NCBI GenBank assembly: GCA_035543015.1
Contig: DATKKG010000075.1
Location: forward strand, 111,420-175,419
Length of the DNA: 64,000 bases
Source: DATKKG01 sp035543015
GTDB taxonomy: Archaea; Thermoproteota; Nitrososphaeria; Conexivisphaerales; DTJL01
Direction: 5' to 3'
Made by a program: the position numbers and the translations under genes
Notes under the pieces: generated by a model
Databases searched by the model: none
What the model was told of the DNA's origin: nothing
What the model saw: the letters and a program-made list of their open reading frames with translations, nothing else
Part shown: positions 8,416 to 17,206 of the stretch, one piece after another
Position numbering within the stretch: the stretch's first letter is position 1
Layout of the letters: every line of letters starts with the position of its first letter

Positions 8416-8967
8416 ATGGAGATAGCGATGGCCACCTCCAACCCCCACAAGCTGGAGGAGGCGAACTACGTGTTGAAGGACTTCGGGGTCACCCTCTTGG
8501 CCGAGGATGTCAAGGGACCCGAGATCCAGGACCTGGATCCCGTCGTGGTCGCAAGGTCCTGCCTGGAAGCCATCCTTCCCACCTTCGGCGGGCCCCTTGT
8601 CGTCGAAGACACAGCCCTCTGCGTCCGGGCGCTGAACGGCTTCCCAGGGGCGCTGGCTTCGCACGCCTTCAGTACAATAGGGAACCGCGGCATCATCACG
8701 CTTCTCGAGAAGGCGAACGACCGCTCCGCGTACTTCGACGCCGCGGTCGCCTACGGAGTGCCCTCCGGTCAGATCTGGGTCTTCACCGGAAGGGCCTACG
8801 GCTCCATTTCGGAGGAGCCCCGAGGCGAGATGGGGTTCGGATTCGACCCGATCTTCATACCCGAAGGCCACCGGAAGACCTTCGGCGAGATGACCTTGGA
8901 TGAGAAGAGCAAGATCTCTCACAGGGCGCTCGCTTTCAGGAGGCTCGGTTCATGGGTCATCCGCTGA
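8416..8967 (+). CDS. XTP/dITP diphosphatase (Ham1/RdgB)
   Basis: House-cleaning enzyme that hydrolyses ITP, dITP and XTP to monophosphates. The 183-residue protein shows the signature ATSNPHKLEEANYVL at the N-terminus, VVEDTALCVRALNGFPG (substrate-binding acidic residues) and GFGFDPIFIPEGHRKTFGEM near the end, then KISHRALAF. ATG 8416 follows the bud32 stop with no gap. A pyrophosphatase gene between KEOPS genes and rps15 makes this a tight cotranscribed block. Confidence 0.95.
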   Translation: MEIAMATSNPHKLEEANYVLKDFGVTLLAEDVKGPEIQDLDPVVVARSCLEAILPTFGGPLVVEDTALCVRALNGFPGALASHAFSTIGNRGIITLLEKANDRSAYFDAAVAYGVPSGQIWVFTGRAYGSISEEPRGEMGFGFDPIFIPEGHRKTFGEMTLDEKSKISHRALAFRRLGSWVIR

Positions 8968-8987
8968 CGGGCGCTTCTCGGGAGGAA

Positions 8988-9000
8988 TTGTTATATGCTG
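8988..9000 (+). promoter_or_regulatory. TATA-like promoter of rps15
   Basis: TTGTTATATGC at 8988-8998 lies about 28-33 bases before the rps15 ATG, and a GGGAGGT purine run lies between them as a possible ribosome binding site. Confidence 0.5.
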
Positions 9001-9022
9001 GGGTTAGGGAGGTCTGAAGGAC

Positions 9023-9472
9023 ATGGCTAGGAGACACAGTCATCGCCATGGGAAGTCGCATTCCAGCAGACCCCCCTCCATCATATCCACCCAGTGGATC
9101 AACTACAACGCGGAGTCGGTCGAGTCAGTCATAGTCAAGCTCGCCAAGGAAGGGGACTATCCTAGCGTCATCGGCATCAAGCTCAGAGACGAGTACGGCG
9201 TGCCGCTTTCGAAGAAGCTCATCGGAAAGACGGTCACCGAAGTCCTGGAGAAGGCAGGATTGGCGCCTCCGGTTCCGGAGGATCTCAACAACCTGCTCAA
9301 CAAGGCGAGGCGCCTTCAGGCTCACCTCAGGATCCACAAGACCGACAAGAAGAACATACATTCTCTCGAGCTCCTGGAGGCCTCAATCCACCGCCTGTCA
9401 TTGTACTACAAGAGGAAGGGCACGCTGCCGAAGGACTGGAAGTACAGCGCCCAAGTGGCACAACTAGCGTGA
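9023..9472 (+). CDS. rps15: ribosomal protein uS15
   Basis: Small-subunit protein that binds the central domain of 16S rRNA. The 149 residues have the archaeal/eukaryotic N-terminal extension (MARRHSHRHGKSHSSRPPS, then TQWINY) and the core uS15 motif LRIHKTDKKNIHSLELLEAS, ending HRLSLYYKRKG. It has its own promoter-like element. The DHH nuclease gene follows after ten bases. Confidence 0.97.
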   Translation: MARRHSHRHGKSHSSRPPSIISTQWINYNAESVESVIVKLAKEGDYPSVIGIKLRDEYGVPLSKKLIGKTVTEVLEKAGLAPPVPEDLNNLLNKARRLQAHLRIHKTDKKNIHSLELLEASIHRLSLYYKRKGTLPKDWKYSAQVAQLA

Positions 9473-9482
9473 TGGAGTAGGA

Positions 9483-10877
9483 ATGCCTGACGTCGAGGCC
9501 TTTCGCAGGGCGGCTTCGGAGAACGGCATTCACCTTAAGGAGCTGGCGAAGCAGAAAGCTAGCATTCTGATGCTGGGGCACATAGACGCCGACGGCATAG
9601 CCTCGATGGGCGTCCTGGCCAGGGCCCTCGCCCAAGACGACGGCCTTTTCACCGCCAGGGCCATCGCGGACGTCAACCCCCGCCTCCTGGATGAAGTGGC
9701 CAAGGAAGGCTTCGACTTCTATCTGTTCTGCGAAGTGGGAAGCGGCCACGTGCCGCTCATCGAGGAGCACCTGAAGGGCAAGTACCTCCTGGTGGACCAC
9801 CACCAGCTGACGGACGAGGAAAGGGACAACCCCCACGTCTTCAACGTCAATTCGTACGGCTTCGACGGGGCCAGGGAGCTCTCCGGTGCCGGAGTCAGTT
9901 ACTACCTGGCCTCGAACATGGCCAGCGGCGCCCGCTCCATGGCATGGCTCGCCGTCGTGGGAGCCCTGGGGGACAGGCAGGATCAGGGAACCAAGCGCTC
10001 GCTCCTCGGCCTCAACGAGCAGCTGGCCACGGAGGCGATGGCGACGGGTCACCTTGAACTGGTTGACGACCTGCTCGTCTTCGGCCGGGGCGTCCGTCCA
10101 ATCCACGAATCAGTCGCCATGACCTTCGACCCCTACATCCAGGGCCTCTCCGGAAACAAGGACGCCTGCCTCGCCGCCCTGCAGTCCGCAGGGCTGGAGC
10201 TGAAGGAGGCGTCAAGATGGAGGGTCACCTCGGAGCTCACAGCCGAAGAGAAGGAGAGGCTGGTCCTCACCCTGACCCCATACCTGGAGATCTCGGGCGA
10301 GCAGGCCGCCGGCATAACCGGCAACGTCTACCTTCTGAAGAAGGAGGACGAGCGCACCTACCTCAGAGACGCCCGGGACTTCGCTTCCCTGCTGGACGCC
10401 ACGGGCAGGATGAACAAGGCCGGGCTCGGCATCGCTCTCTGCATGGGCGACCGCGGCTCGGCGCTGACGGACGCCGAGAAGACGCTCATCGAGTTCCGGA
10501 ACACGGTGGTCCGATACCTGCACGTGCTCCTTTCGGACGAGGAGCGGGTGATTCAGGACGGGCCCCTTGTCCAGCTGGTGGGAGACGGCATAGTCCAGGA
10601 GAACATGACCGGCGCCCTCTCAAACGCCCTCTCCAACATGCCTCAGCTCAAGGGCAAGCTCATCGTCCTCCGGACAATCACCAAGTCGGGCGAAATCAAA
10701 TTCTCGGTGCGCAAGGGGAGGGGCGCCTTCTCGTCGTTGAACCTGGGCAGCATCATGCTTCGGTCCGCTGCCATCGCCGGAGGCAACGGAGGCGGCCACG
10801 ACTCTGCGGCCGGCGCAAGGGTGCCCGCCGTCAAGGCCGGCATGTTCTACGAGAAGCTCAAGAGTGGCGTCTCTTGA
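9483..10877 (+). CDS. DHH-family phosphoesterase, archaeal RecJ/GAN-like
   Basis: RecJ-like single-strand exonuclease family member, related to the GINS-associated nuclease/Cdc45. The 464-residue protein has motif I GHIDADGIASMGV, the DHH motif LLVDHHQL, a GALGDRQDQGT block, and a DHHA1-type C-terminus with AGGNGGGHDSAAGARVPA. In the segment usually written D-x-G-S-G it reads FCEVGSGHVP, so a metal-ligand Asp may be replaced by Glu. ATG 9483. Its TGA overlaps the TTG of pcc1. Confidence 0.88.
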   Translation: MPDVEAFRRAASENGIHLKELAKQKASILMLGHIDADGIASMGVLARALAQDDGLFTARAIADVNPRLLDEVAKEGFDFYLFCEVGSGHVPLIEEHLKGKYLLVDHHQLTDEERDNPHVFNVNSYGFDGARELSGAGVSYYLASNMASGARSMAWLAVVGALGDRQDQGTKRSLLGLNEQLATEAMATGHLELVDDLLVFGRGVRPIHESVAMTFDPYIQGLSGNKDACLAALQSAGLELKEASRWRVTSELTAEEKERLVLTLTPYLEISGEQAAGITGNVYLLKKEDERTYLRDARDFASLLDATGRMNKAGLGIALCMGDRGSALTDAEKTLIEFRNTVVRYLHVLLSDEERVIQDGPLVQLVGDGIVQENMTGALSNALSNMPQLKGKLIVLRTITKSGEIKFSVRKGRGAFSSLNLGSIMLRSAAIAGGNGGGHDSAAGARVPAVKAGMFYEKLKSGVS

Positions 10878-11125
10878 AGGCTTCCGTGAAGGTCACCATC
10901 TCCACAGGGGACCCCTCGCTCGCAAATGCGCTCTACTCCAGCCTCAAGCCCGACAACGTCGACTTCCCTCCGGGCCTTTCGATCGTGATGAGGCGCAGCG
11001 GAGGTTCCCTGACGATCACGTTTCGTGCTCCCGACGTCACAGATACGCTTATTTCCACGGTGGATGATGTGTTTGAAGCATGTGGGGTCTCTCTTCTCGG
11101 GATCCGCTCTTCGGAGGGGAACTAG
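10874..11125 (+). CDS. pcc1: KEOPS subunit Pcc1
   Basis: Dimerisation subunit of KEOPS that helps bind tRNA. The 83-residue protein reads MKASVKVTISTGDPSLANAL from TTG 10874, which overlaps the nuclease stop as TTGA. It continues with the family pattern GLSIVMRRSGGSLTITFRAPDVTDTLISTVDD. With kae1 and bud32 about 2.5-3 kb upstream on the same strand, three KEOPS subunits are in one neighbourhood; Cgi121 is not seen in this window. Confidence 0.88.
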   Translation: MKASVKVTISTGDPSLANALYSSLKPDNVDFPPGLSIVMRRSGGSLTITFRAPDVTDTLISTVDDVFEACGVSLLGIRSSEGN

Positions 11126-11130
11126 GCTAG

Positions 11131-12411
11131 ATGCTGGACATGAAGTTCGTCAGGGAGAACCCTGACCTCGTCAAGGAATACCTTAGGAAGAGGCATGTCG
11201 AGTTCCCTCTGGACAACCTCCTCTTGCTGGACATGCAGCGTCGGAGCCTCATCGTCGAGCTTCAGGACCTGCGGCACAGGAGGAACGTCACGTCCGAACA
11301 GGTCGCCGTGATGAAGTCCAAGAAGCAGGACGCTTCGAAGGTCATCGCCGAGATGCGCGAGGTCTCGGGGAAGATATCGTCCGACGAAGAGGGCCTCCGC
11401 AGGACGGAGGAGGAGCTGCACCGCCTGCAGCTGGGCCTTCCCAACGTCGTCCATGAAAGCGTCCCCGACTGCATAGGGGACGAGAACAGCGTGGAGGTCA
11501 GGCGCTGGGGAGCGCCGAGACCCATGGAGTTCAAGGTCAAGGATCACATTGACCTCGGCAGCTCTCTGGACATCATTGACACCGAAAGGGGGGCCAAGGT
11601 GGCGGGGGCCCGCTTCTACTACCTGAAGGGGGACCTGGTCCGCCTGAACTTCGCCCTCATCCAGTTCGCGCTAGAATTCGGCCAGAAGAGGGGCTACACC
11701 GTCATGCAGCCGCCGTTCATGCTTAGGAGGGAGATTATGGAGGGCGCCGTCGACCTCGCCGCGTTCGAAGACTCCATCTACAAGGTCGATGGAGAAGACC
11801 TCTACCTCCTGACGACGTCCGAGCACGCCCTCCTCGCCTACCATGCAGACGAGATACTCGATGGATCACGCCTCCCCTTGAGGTACCTCGGCGTATCGCC
11901 TTGCTTCAGGAAGGAGGCCGGCGCCCACGGGAGGGACACGAAGGGGATCTTCAGGGTGCACCAGTTCGAGAAGGTCGAGCAGTTCGTCTTCGCGAGGCCG
12001 GAGGACTCCTGGCCGGAGCATGAAAGGCTCATAGAGAACGCCGAGCTTTTCTTTCAGAAGCTGGGTCTCCCCTACAGGGTCGTGAACATATGCTCCGGCG
12101 ACCTGGGAGCCCCGGCCGCCAAGAAGTACGACCTGGAGGTCTGGCTCCCCGGCCAGGGAATGTTCAGGGAGGCCGTGTCCTGCTCCAACTGCACCGACTG
12201 GCAGGCTAGGCGACTGGCGGTCAGGTTCAGGGACAGGATGGGCGACGAGCCTCGCCTCGTGCACACGCTGAACTCGACCCTCGTGGCTACCACCCGAGCC
12301 CTCATCGCGATAATGGAGAACAACCAGATGGCTGACGGCTCTTTCGAGATACCCGAGCCCCTCCGCAAGTACATGGACGGCAGGGAGAAGATATCCTCTC
12401 TCGCTAGCTAG
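11131..12411 (+). CDS. serS: seryl-tRNA synthetase
   Basis: Class II synthetase charging tRNA-Ser. The 426-residue length and the N-terminal coiled-coil arm (about residues 30-105) show the common bacterial/eukaryotic type, not the rare methanogen type. Motif 2 (SPCFRKEAGAHGRDTKGIFR) and motif 3 (STLVATTRALIAIMENNQ) are intact, as is the TTSEHALLAYHAD serine/ATP-binding block. ATG 11131 lies five bases after the pcc1 stop. Its tRNA-Ser substrate gene appears at 63.6 kb. Confidence 0.97.
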   Translation: MLDMKFVRENPDLVKEYLRKRHVEFPLDNLLLLDMQRRSLIVELQDLRHRRNVTSEQVAVMKSKKQDASKVIAEMREVSGKISSDEEGLRRTEEELHRLQLGLPNVVHESVPDCIGDENSVEVRRWGAPRPMEFKVKDHIDLGSSLDIIDTERGAKVAGARFYYLKGDLVRLNFALIQFALEFGQKRGYTVMQPPFMLRREIMEGAVDLAAFEDSIYKVDGEDLYLLTTSEHALLAYHADEILDGSRLPLRYLGVSPCFRKEAGAHGRDTKGIFRVHQFEKVEQFVFARPEDSWPEHERLIENAELFFQKLGLPYRVVNICSGDLGAPAAKKYDLEVWLPGQGMFREAVSCSNCTDWQARRLAVRFRDRMGDEPRLVHTLNSTLVATTRALIAIMENNQMADGSFEIPEPLRKYMDGREKISSLAS

Positions 12412-12413
12412 AA

Positions 12414-12425
12414 CGGTTTATATCT
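12414..12425 (+). promoter_or_regulatory. TATA-like promoter of rps3ae
   Basis: GGTTTATATC at 12415-12424 lies about 32 bases before the rps3ae ATG, directly after the serS stop. Confidence 0.55.
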
Positions 12426-12455
12426 TCGACGAAGAAGGGCTTATCGCGTAGCGGC

Positions 12456-13091
12456 ATGCCGCGAAAGACAGCGAAGGTAAAAGACAAGTGGCGCGAGAAG
12501 TCCTGGCTCGAAGTCATAGCCCCCAGCAGCTTCGGAGGGGTGCAGATCGCGAAGATACCGGCCACGGACGCCAACAAGGCGGTCGACAGGGTCATCCAGA
12601 CGACGCTCTACGACCTCTTGAAACAGGACCCGTCTCACTACTCCATCAAGGTCTCGTTCGTAATCACGAAGATCGACGGCAACAAGGCTTTCACCACCTT
12701 CAGGGGCCACGAGTATGCCCGCGAATACATGAGGAGCCTGGTCAGAAGGGGCTCTTCAATGGTGGGCCTGATAAAGGATTACACTTCGAGGGACGGCTTC
12801 CTGCTGAGGGTCTACCTCATAGCCTTCACCCAGGGGAGGGTGAACAGCTCCAGGAAGCGCAGGATCCGCGAGGCAGCCGACAAGGTGCTCACGGAGAGGT
12901 CGGCGGCACTGGACTACGAGCAACTGGTGCAGGAGATAGTCCTCAACAAGACGGCGTCCGAGATCTTCGCGGAAGCGAAGAAGATCAGCATGCTCCGACA
13001 CCTGGGCATTCGGAAGACCAAGCTTCTGGAGGCCCCCAAGGAGCAGCCGGCTCCGGCCCCGGAGGCCGCCGCCGAGACTACGCCCTCCTAG
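12456..13091 (+). CDS. rps3ae: ribosomal protein eS1 (S3Ae)
   Basis: Archaeal/eukaryotic-specific small-subunit protein at the mRNA exit side. The 211 residues include the usual KWREKSWLEVIAPSSFGG start, KVSFVITKIDGNKAFTTFRGHE and VYLIAFTQGRVNSSRKRRIR. The C-terminus is a Pro/Ala/Glu-rich tail. It is convergent with the GTPase gene, whose stop lies inside its last codons (14-base tail-to-tail overlap). Confidence 0.97.
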   Translation: MPRKTAKVKDKWREKSWLEVIAPSSFGGVQIAKIPATDANKAVDRVIQTTLYDLLKQDPSHYSIKVSFVITKIDGNKAFTTFRGHEYAREYMRSLVRRGSSMVGLIKDYTSRDGFLLRVYLIAFTQGRVNSSRKRRIREAADKVLTERSAALDYEQLVQEIVLNKTASEIFAEAKKISMLRHLGIRKTKLLEAPKEQPAPAPEAAAETTPS

Positions 13092-14274
13092 ACGCGGCCA
13101 CTATCTTGATTACGTCTCCGTCCTTCAGCTGGTGCTCTGCCCCCAGCCGTGTCTTCTTCTTCGCATCGACGGCGTAGAGGAAGCTCTCGGCCAGGTCGCT
13201 GTGCACCTTCGCGGCGAGGTCCTTGGCCGTCGAGCCTTTCGGGAGGACGAACGCGTCCGGTAGCACGTTTCCGTTCTTGTCCGAGAACCTGTTTTCGTCT
13301 TCGACGGGGTAGACCACTATGCCGTTGAGGAGGCCGTAGTAGGCCTCGTTGAGCGCCTTCTGGATCCCCGTGGACCCGTAGGGCTGCAGGACCTTCTCCT
13401 TGACGAACTCCAAAGCCTTCGTCTGCTCCGGGCTGGGCGCCGAACCCTCCTTGAGAACGAACGTGCCGTCGCCAGGAGAGTAGGCGATCATCCCCTTCTC
13501 GGCCGCCTTCCTGAGGAGAAGCTCTGCCGCTGCGGAGGTGGGGACCACGATCCGTCCCGTCTCTTGCAGCCTCTTCAGGTTGGCTGCGGCCGTCGGCATG
13601 TCCGCCTTGTTGCCGGCGATGAGGATGGGCTTGTTCGTCTTCCGCAGCTCCGACGCGAACCTGGCCACTTCTTCGTCGGTCCAGTCGGACATCTTCTTGG
13701 CCTCCAGCTGGGCCTTCCTGACTGCCTCCAGCATGTCGGCCGTTGAGACCCCAAGGCCCGTGAGCTTCTCGGCGACGGCCTCCTTGGCCTTCGACGGCTC
13801 GATGTGTCGGGTCATCTTGGCCCAGTCCTTGACCAGGATGCCGGTGAGCCACAGATCGTATTCCTCCTCGACGAACGAGACGTCTTCAAGGGGATCCTGG
13901 GTCCCGGGGGTCACCACCTTCCCCTCCTTGTCCGTGCCCCCCGACGCGTCGACCACATGGATGAGAGCGTCGGCCCTCCTTAGGTCGTCCAGGAACTTGT
14001 TCCCCAGGCCCAGACCTTTGGATGCGCCAGGTATCAGCCCAGCGACGTCCACCAGCTTGACCGGGATCCTCCTCACCCCGTCCACGCAGGCGCTGTTCCT
14101 CGGGTTGTCCTGGACCCCAAGCTCCCTGCAAACGCACTTCTTGGTGATGTAGGCCACCCCGACGTTGGGCTCTATGGTCGTGAAGGGATAATTCGCGACA
14201 GGTGCATCTAGGAGAGTTGCCGCGTTGAAGAAGCTCGATTTCCCGGTGTTGGGCTTCCCTATCAGGCCCACCAT
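13078..14274 (-). CDS. ychF: translation-associated TGS-domain GTPase (YchF/OLA1-like)
   Basis: P-loop GTPase of the OBG superfamily, presumed ribosome-associated. The 398 residues show G1 LIGKPNTGKSSFF, G3 LVDVAGLIPGASKG and a G4 AGNKADMP. This is the GTP-specific NKxD form rather than the NxxE of true ATPase YchF. The C-terminal TGS domain follows (about residues 320-398, VLPKGSTAKDLAAKVHSDLAE). ATG 14272-14274 opens right at MVGLIGKPN; a TTG just before would add one residue. It is divergent from the next gene with only 34 bases between. Confidence 0.93.
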   Translation of the reverse strand: MVGLIGKPNTGKSSFFNAATLLDAPVANYPFTTIEPNVGVAYITKKCVCRELGVQDNPRNSACVDGVRRIPVKLVDVAGLIPGASKGLGLGNKFLDDLRRADALIHVVDASGGTDKEGKVVTPGTQDPLEDVSFVEEEYDLWLTGILVKDWAKMTRHIEPSKAKEAVAEKLTGLGVSTADMLEAVRKAQLEAKKMSDWTDEEVARFASELRKTNKPILIAGNKADMPTAAANLKRLQETGRIVVPTSAAAELLLRKAAEKGMIAYSPGDGTFVLKEGSAPSPEQTKALEFVKEKVLQPYGSTGIQKALNEAYYGLLNGIVVYPVEDENRFSDKNGNVLPDAFVLPKGSTAKDLAAKVHSDLAESFLYAVDAKKKTRLGAEHQLKDGDVIKIVAASRRA

Positions 14275-14308
14275 CAACTTATAATGAACCCTCCTCCCGT
14301 ATGCAGTT

Positions 14309-15670
14309 GTGGGAAGCAGGAAGGTTGTTATTGTAGGTTGTGGGCTGGCCGGTACCACCGCCGCCGAAGCCGCCCGCAAGCAGGACAGAAGCGCCTCCAT
14401 AACTGTCGTGGAATCGACACCCCATCACGAGTACTCCCGTTGCGGCCTCCCCTATGTCGTATCGGGGGACGTCCAGCCTCCGTCCAGCCTTTTCCTGAAC
14501 AAGAAGGCGTACTACCAGGACTCCCTGAAGGTCAGCCTCAGCCTGGGCACCTCACTTGAAGAGATAGACGTCGAAGGAATGGCGCTCAGGGTCCGGGGCG
14601 AGGGAGGCTCGGAGCCCATCCCGTACGATTCTTTAGTCCTGGCGACCGGAGCGTCCGCCGTCGACCTTCCCATACCCGGCTTCGGCAAGGCGGGGGTAGT
14701 CAAGCTGAGGACTCTGGAGGACGCCGACGCGATATCCAGGGCCGCCACTTCGGGCGGGCGCGCCATCGTCATCGGAGCGGGTTTGATCGGCCTGGAGGTG
14801 GCCGACTCCCTGGTCGCCAAGGGTATGAAGGTGACAGTCGTGGAGATGCTCCCGGAGGTCCTGCCGACAGTCTTCGACGGCTCGGTGGCGGCGCGCGTCA
14901 GGGAGCGCCTGTCGGCGAAGGGCGTCTCCTTCCTGCTCGGCAAGAAGGTCTCCAGCGTGGTCGGCTTCGACAGGGCGGAGGGGGCGGACGTGGACGGCGA
15001 GGTGATCAAGGCCGAGCTGGTGGTCGCGTCGGCCGGCATTCGTCCAAGGACCGAACAGGCTCGGAAGGCCGGAATAAAGGTGGGGCGGTACGGGGGGATC
15101 GTCGTGGACGAGGCTTCGCGGACCAGCGTTCCCTCCATCTACGCAGCTGGCGACTGCGTTGAGCTGGCCAACAGGCTCATTTCGGAGAGCCGTCCAATTC
15201 AGCTGGCGACCGTGGCCCTGAGGACCGGCGAGGTCGCTGGGGCAAACGCCGCCGGCGGCAGCATGAGGCTCCCCAACCTCTTCGGCAACACCTCTTCCAA
15301 GATCGCCGGGCTGGAGGTGTCCGCGACCGGGCTCTCCGAGACCGACGCCAAGGCCCACGGCATCCAGACCTCGGTCGCGGAGAGCTCCTCCTATGAATAC
15401 GCCCCGTACTTCCCAGGTGGAGGGAGCCTGTTCTGCAAGCTCGTGGCCGACCAGTCCTCCGGGACTCTCGTAGGCGCCCAGTTCCTCGGGGCCGGCGCAG
15501 CGGGCTGGGGCAACCTGGCGACCCTGATGATCGCCCAAGGGCTTCACGTGTCCGCACTGGCCTACCTGGAGACCAACTTCTCCCCTCCTGTGCAGAACTT
15601 CTGGCCGGCACCCGTGGTCGCAGCGCGCAGGCTGGCAAGGACTCTGGCGACGCGGAGAGTCAGCGTTTAA
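14309..15670 (+). CDS. FAD-dependent CoA-disulfide reductase/NADH oxidase-like enzyme
   Basis: Pyridine nucleotide-disulfide oxidoreductase of the CoA-disulfide reductase/NADH oxidase group. It has an N-terminal FAD Rossmann motif (VVIVGCGLAGTTAAEAA), the single redox Cys in YSRCGLPYVVSG, a NAD(P) motif (AIVIGAGLIGLEVADSL), a second FAD contact SIYAAGDCVEL, and a dimerisation domain from about residue 325. The 453-residue length fits. The GTG start at 14309 gives MGSRKVVIVG. The substrate cannot be fixed from sequence: CoA disulfide, polysulfide or oxygen are all possible. Confidence 0.88.
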   Translation: MGSRKVVIVGCGLAGTTAAEAARKQDRSASITVVESTPHHEYSRCGLPYVVSGDVQPPSSLFLNKKAYYQDSLKVSLSLGTSLEEIDVEGMALRVRGEGGSEPIPYDSLVLATGASAVDLPIPGFGKAGVVKLRTLEDADAISRAATSGGRAIVIGAGLIGLEVADSLVAKGMKVTVVEMLPEVLPTVFDGSVAARVRERLSAKGVSFLLGKKVSSVVGFDRAEGADVDGEVIKAELVVASAGIRPRTEQARKAGIKVGRYGGIVVDEASRTSVPSIYAAGDCVELANRLISESRPIQLATVALRTGEVAGANAAGGSMRLPNLFGNTSSKIAGLEVSATGLSETDAKAHGIQTSVAESSSYEYAPYFPGGGSLFCKLVADQSSGTLVGAQFLGAGAAGWGNLATLMIAQGLHVSALAYLETNFSPPVQNFWPAPVVAARRLARTLATRRVSV

Positions 15671-15701
15671 ATCGAAGACGGGCGCAGGTCATCTGGGTGC
15701 A

Positions 15702-16640
15702 GTGGACACGGCCGTCGAGTTCAAGGTGCTAGTGTGCGACCACATCTCCGAGAAGGGCCTGAGCATGATGAAAGACGCAGGGCTCGACGTCGACTACAGG
15801 CCAAAGATAACGCCCGAGGAGCTTCTGGCCGTCGCGGATGGATACGACGCCATCGTCGTCAGAAGCAGGACCAAGGTTCGTGCGGACGTCATCAATAGGG
15901 CCTCCAGGCTTAAGGTCATCGGAAGGGCCGGAGTGGGGCTCGACAACATCGACGTGGAGGCGGCCAAGGCAAAGGGCGTGGCCGTCTACAACTCGCCGGA
16001 ATCTCTCACCAACGCAGTGGCGGAGCTGACCCTCGGCCTGATGATAGCCGTCGCAAGAGGGGTGGGGGCCGGACACCACGGCCTGAAGAACGGAGCCTGG
16101 GTCAAGGAGTCGCTTATGGGCACGGAGCTGACGGGCAAGACGATCGGGATCGTGGGGTTCGGCCGCATAGGGAGGCGGTTGGCCGAGCTGCTGAAACCGT
16201 TCAGCGTCTCCATCCTGGCCTACGACGTGATCCAGCCGGACCAGCTGACCCTCGACGCCCTGGGCGTCAGGATGGCGCCGCTCGAGGAGGTGCTGTCCTC
16301 CTCTGACTTCGTGTCTCTGCACCTTCCCGGAGGCGTCTCCATGAAGGGGTTCATAGGGCCGCAGCAGCTGGAGTTGATGAAGAGCTCCGCCTTCCTCGTC
16401 AACACGTCACGAGGTGAAGTCATCGATGAAGACGCGCTTGTAAACGCCCTGAAAAGCTCCGCCCTGAGGGGCGCGGCGCTGGACGTGTACTCGGTTGAGC
16501 CACCCACGAACAAGGAGCTGCTGGCCCTTGGCAACGTGGTCCTCACTCCGCATGTTGGCGGTCAGACTTCGGAGGCCCAGGACTCTGCTTCCACCATCGT
16601 CGCCAAGAAGATCATAGAGCACCTTTCGAAGTCGCGCTAG
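15702..16640 (+). CDS. serA: D-3-phosphoglycerate dehydrogenase, short form
   Basis: NAD-dependent 2-hydroxyacid dehydrogenase, most like 3-phosphoglycerate dehydrogenase, the first step of serine synthesis. The 312 residues cover the substrate domain (VLVCDHISEKGLSMM), NAD motif GIVGFGRIGRRLAELL, catalytic Arg in NTSRGEVIDEDAL, Glu in DVYSVEPP and His in LTPHVGGQT. The C-terminal ACT regulatory domain is absent, so serine feedback through ACT is unlikely. GTG start. A serine-pyruvate-type aminotransferase lies 5 kb downstream. Confidence 0.9.
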   Translation: MDTAVEFKVLVCDHISEKGLSMMKDAGLDVDYRPKITPEELLAVADGYDAIVVRSRTKVRADVINRASRLKVIGRAGVGLDNIDVEAAKAKGVAVYNSPESLTNAVAELTLGLMIAVARGVGAGHHGLKNGAWVKESLMGTELTGKTIGIVGFGRIGRRLAELLKPFSVSILAYDVIQPDQLTLDALGVRMAPLEEVLSSSDFVSLHLPGGVSMKGFIGPQQLELMKSSAFLVNTSRGEVIDEDALVNALKSSALRGAALDVYSVEPPTNKELLALGNVVLTPHVGGQTSEAQDSASTIVAKKIIEHLSKSR

Positions 16641-16689
16641 GTCACAGACGGGGGAAGAGACGAGACGACGTGCCGGGCCGCCTCCACGG

Positions 16690-16708
16690 TAAAAGATTTA
16701 AATCAAGG
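16690..16708 (+). promoter_or_regulatory. TATA-like promoter of rpl15e
   Basis: AAAAGATTTAAATCAAGG (16691-16708) lies about 20-30 bases before the rpl15e start region, in a G+C-rich background. Confidence 0.55.
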
Positions 16709-16719
16709 TCAGTGGAGGC

Positions 16720-17184
16720 TTGGCTGAAGCGTCGATGTACAAGTACGTAGCTGAAACTTGGCAAAAGGCACTCAAGGAGAAGGACCAGTCGATAAGGGGT
16801 CGCCTTGTCGCATGGAGGAGGGGGCCCAGAGTCGTACGCCTCGAACACCCCACGCGTCTGGACCGGGCACGCAAGGTCGGCTACAAGGCCAAGCAGGGCT
16901 TCGTCGTTGTCAGAGTCAGGATATCCAGGGGAGGCATCCGCATCAAAAGGCCCGTCGCCGGCAGGAGGTCCAAGCACCTCGGCGTTCTCAGGATAAAGGG
17001 CCAGCTTCCTGAGGCCGGCGTAGTGGCCGGAAGGGTCAAGGAGAGGTATCCTAACATGAAGGTCATGGGCTCGTACTTCCTGCTGGAGGACGGCAAGTAC
17101 CGCTGGTTCGAGGCGGTGCTGGTGGACACGAGCCACCCCGCCGTCAAGGCAGACGCGGAGCTTCGCCAGCTACTTCAGAGCTAG
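16720..17184 (+). CDS. rpl15e: ribosomal protein eL15
   Basis: Large-subunit protein shared with eukaryotes. The sequence contains MYKYVAETWQ, RGPRVVRLEHPTRLDRARKVGYKAKQGF and a basic central block GGIRIKRPVAGRRSKHLGV, then FEAVLVDTSHPAVKAD. At 154 residues it is shorter than the usual length of about 190, through a reduced C-terminus. TTG 16720 is listed; ATG 16735 (MYKYVAE) is an equally good start and aligns with the family's usual beginning, with a GGAGG run 16 bases before it. Confidence 0.92.
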   Translation: MAEASMYKYVAETWQKALKEKDQSIRGRLVAWRRGPRVVRLEHPTRLDRARKVGYKAKQGFVVVRVRISRGGIRIKRPVAGRRSKHLGVLRIKGQLPEAGVVAGRVKERYPNMKVMGSYFLLEDGKYRWFEAVLVDTSHPAVKADAELRQLLQS

Positions 17185-17206
17185 GCTGGGGCTCTGTTGG
17201 GAACGG

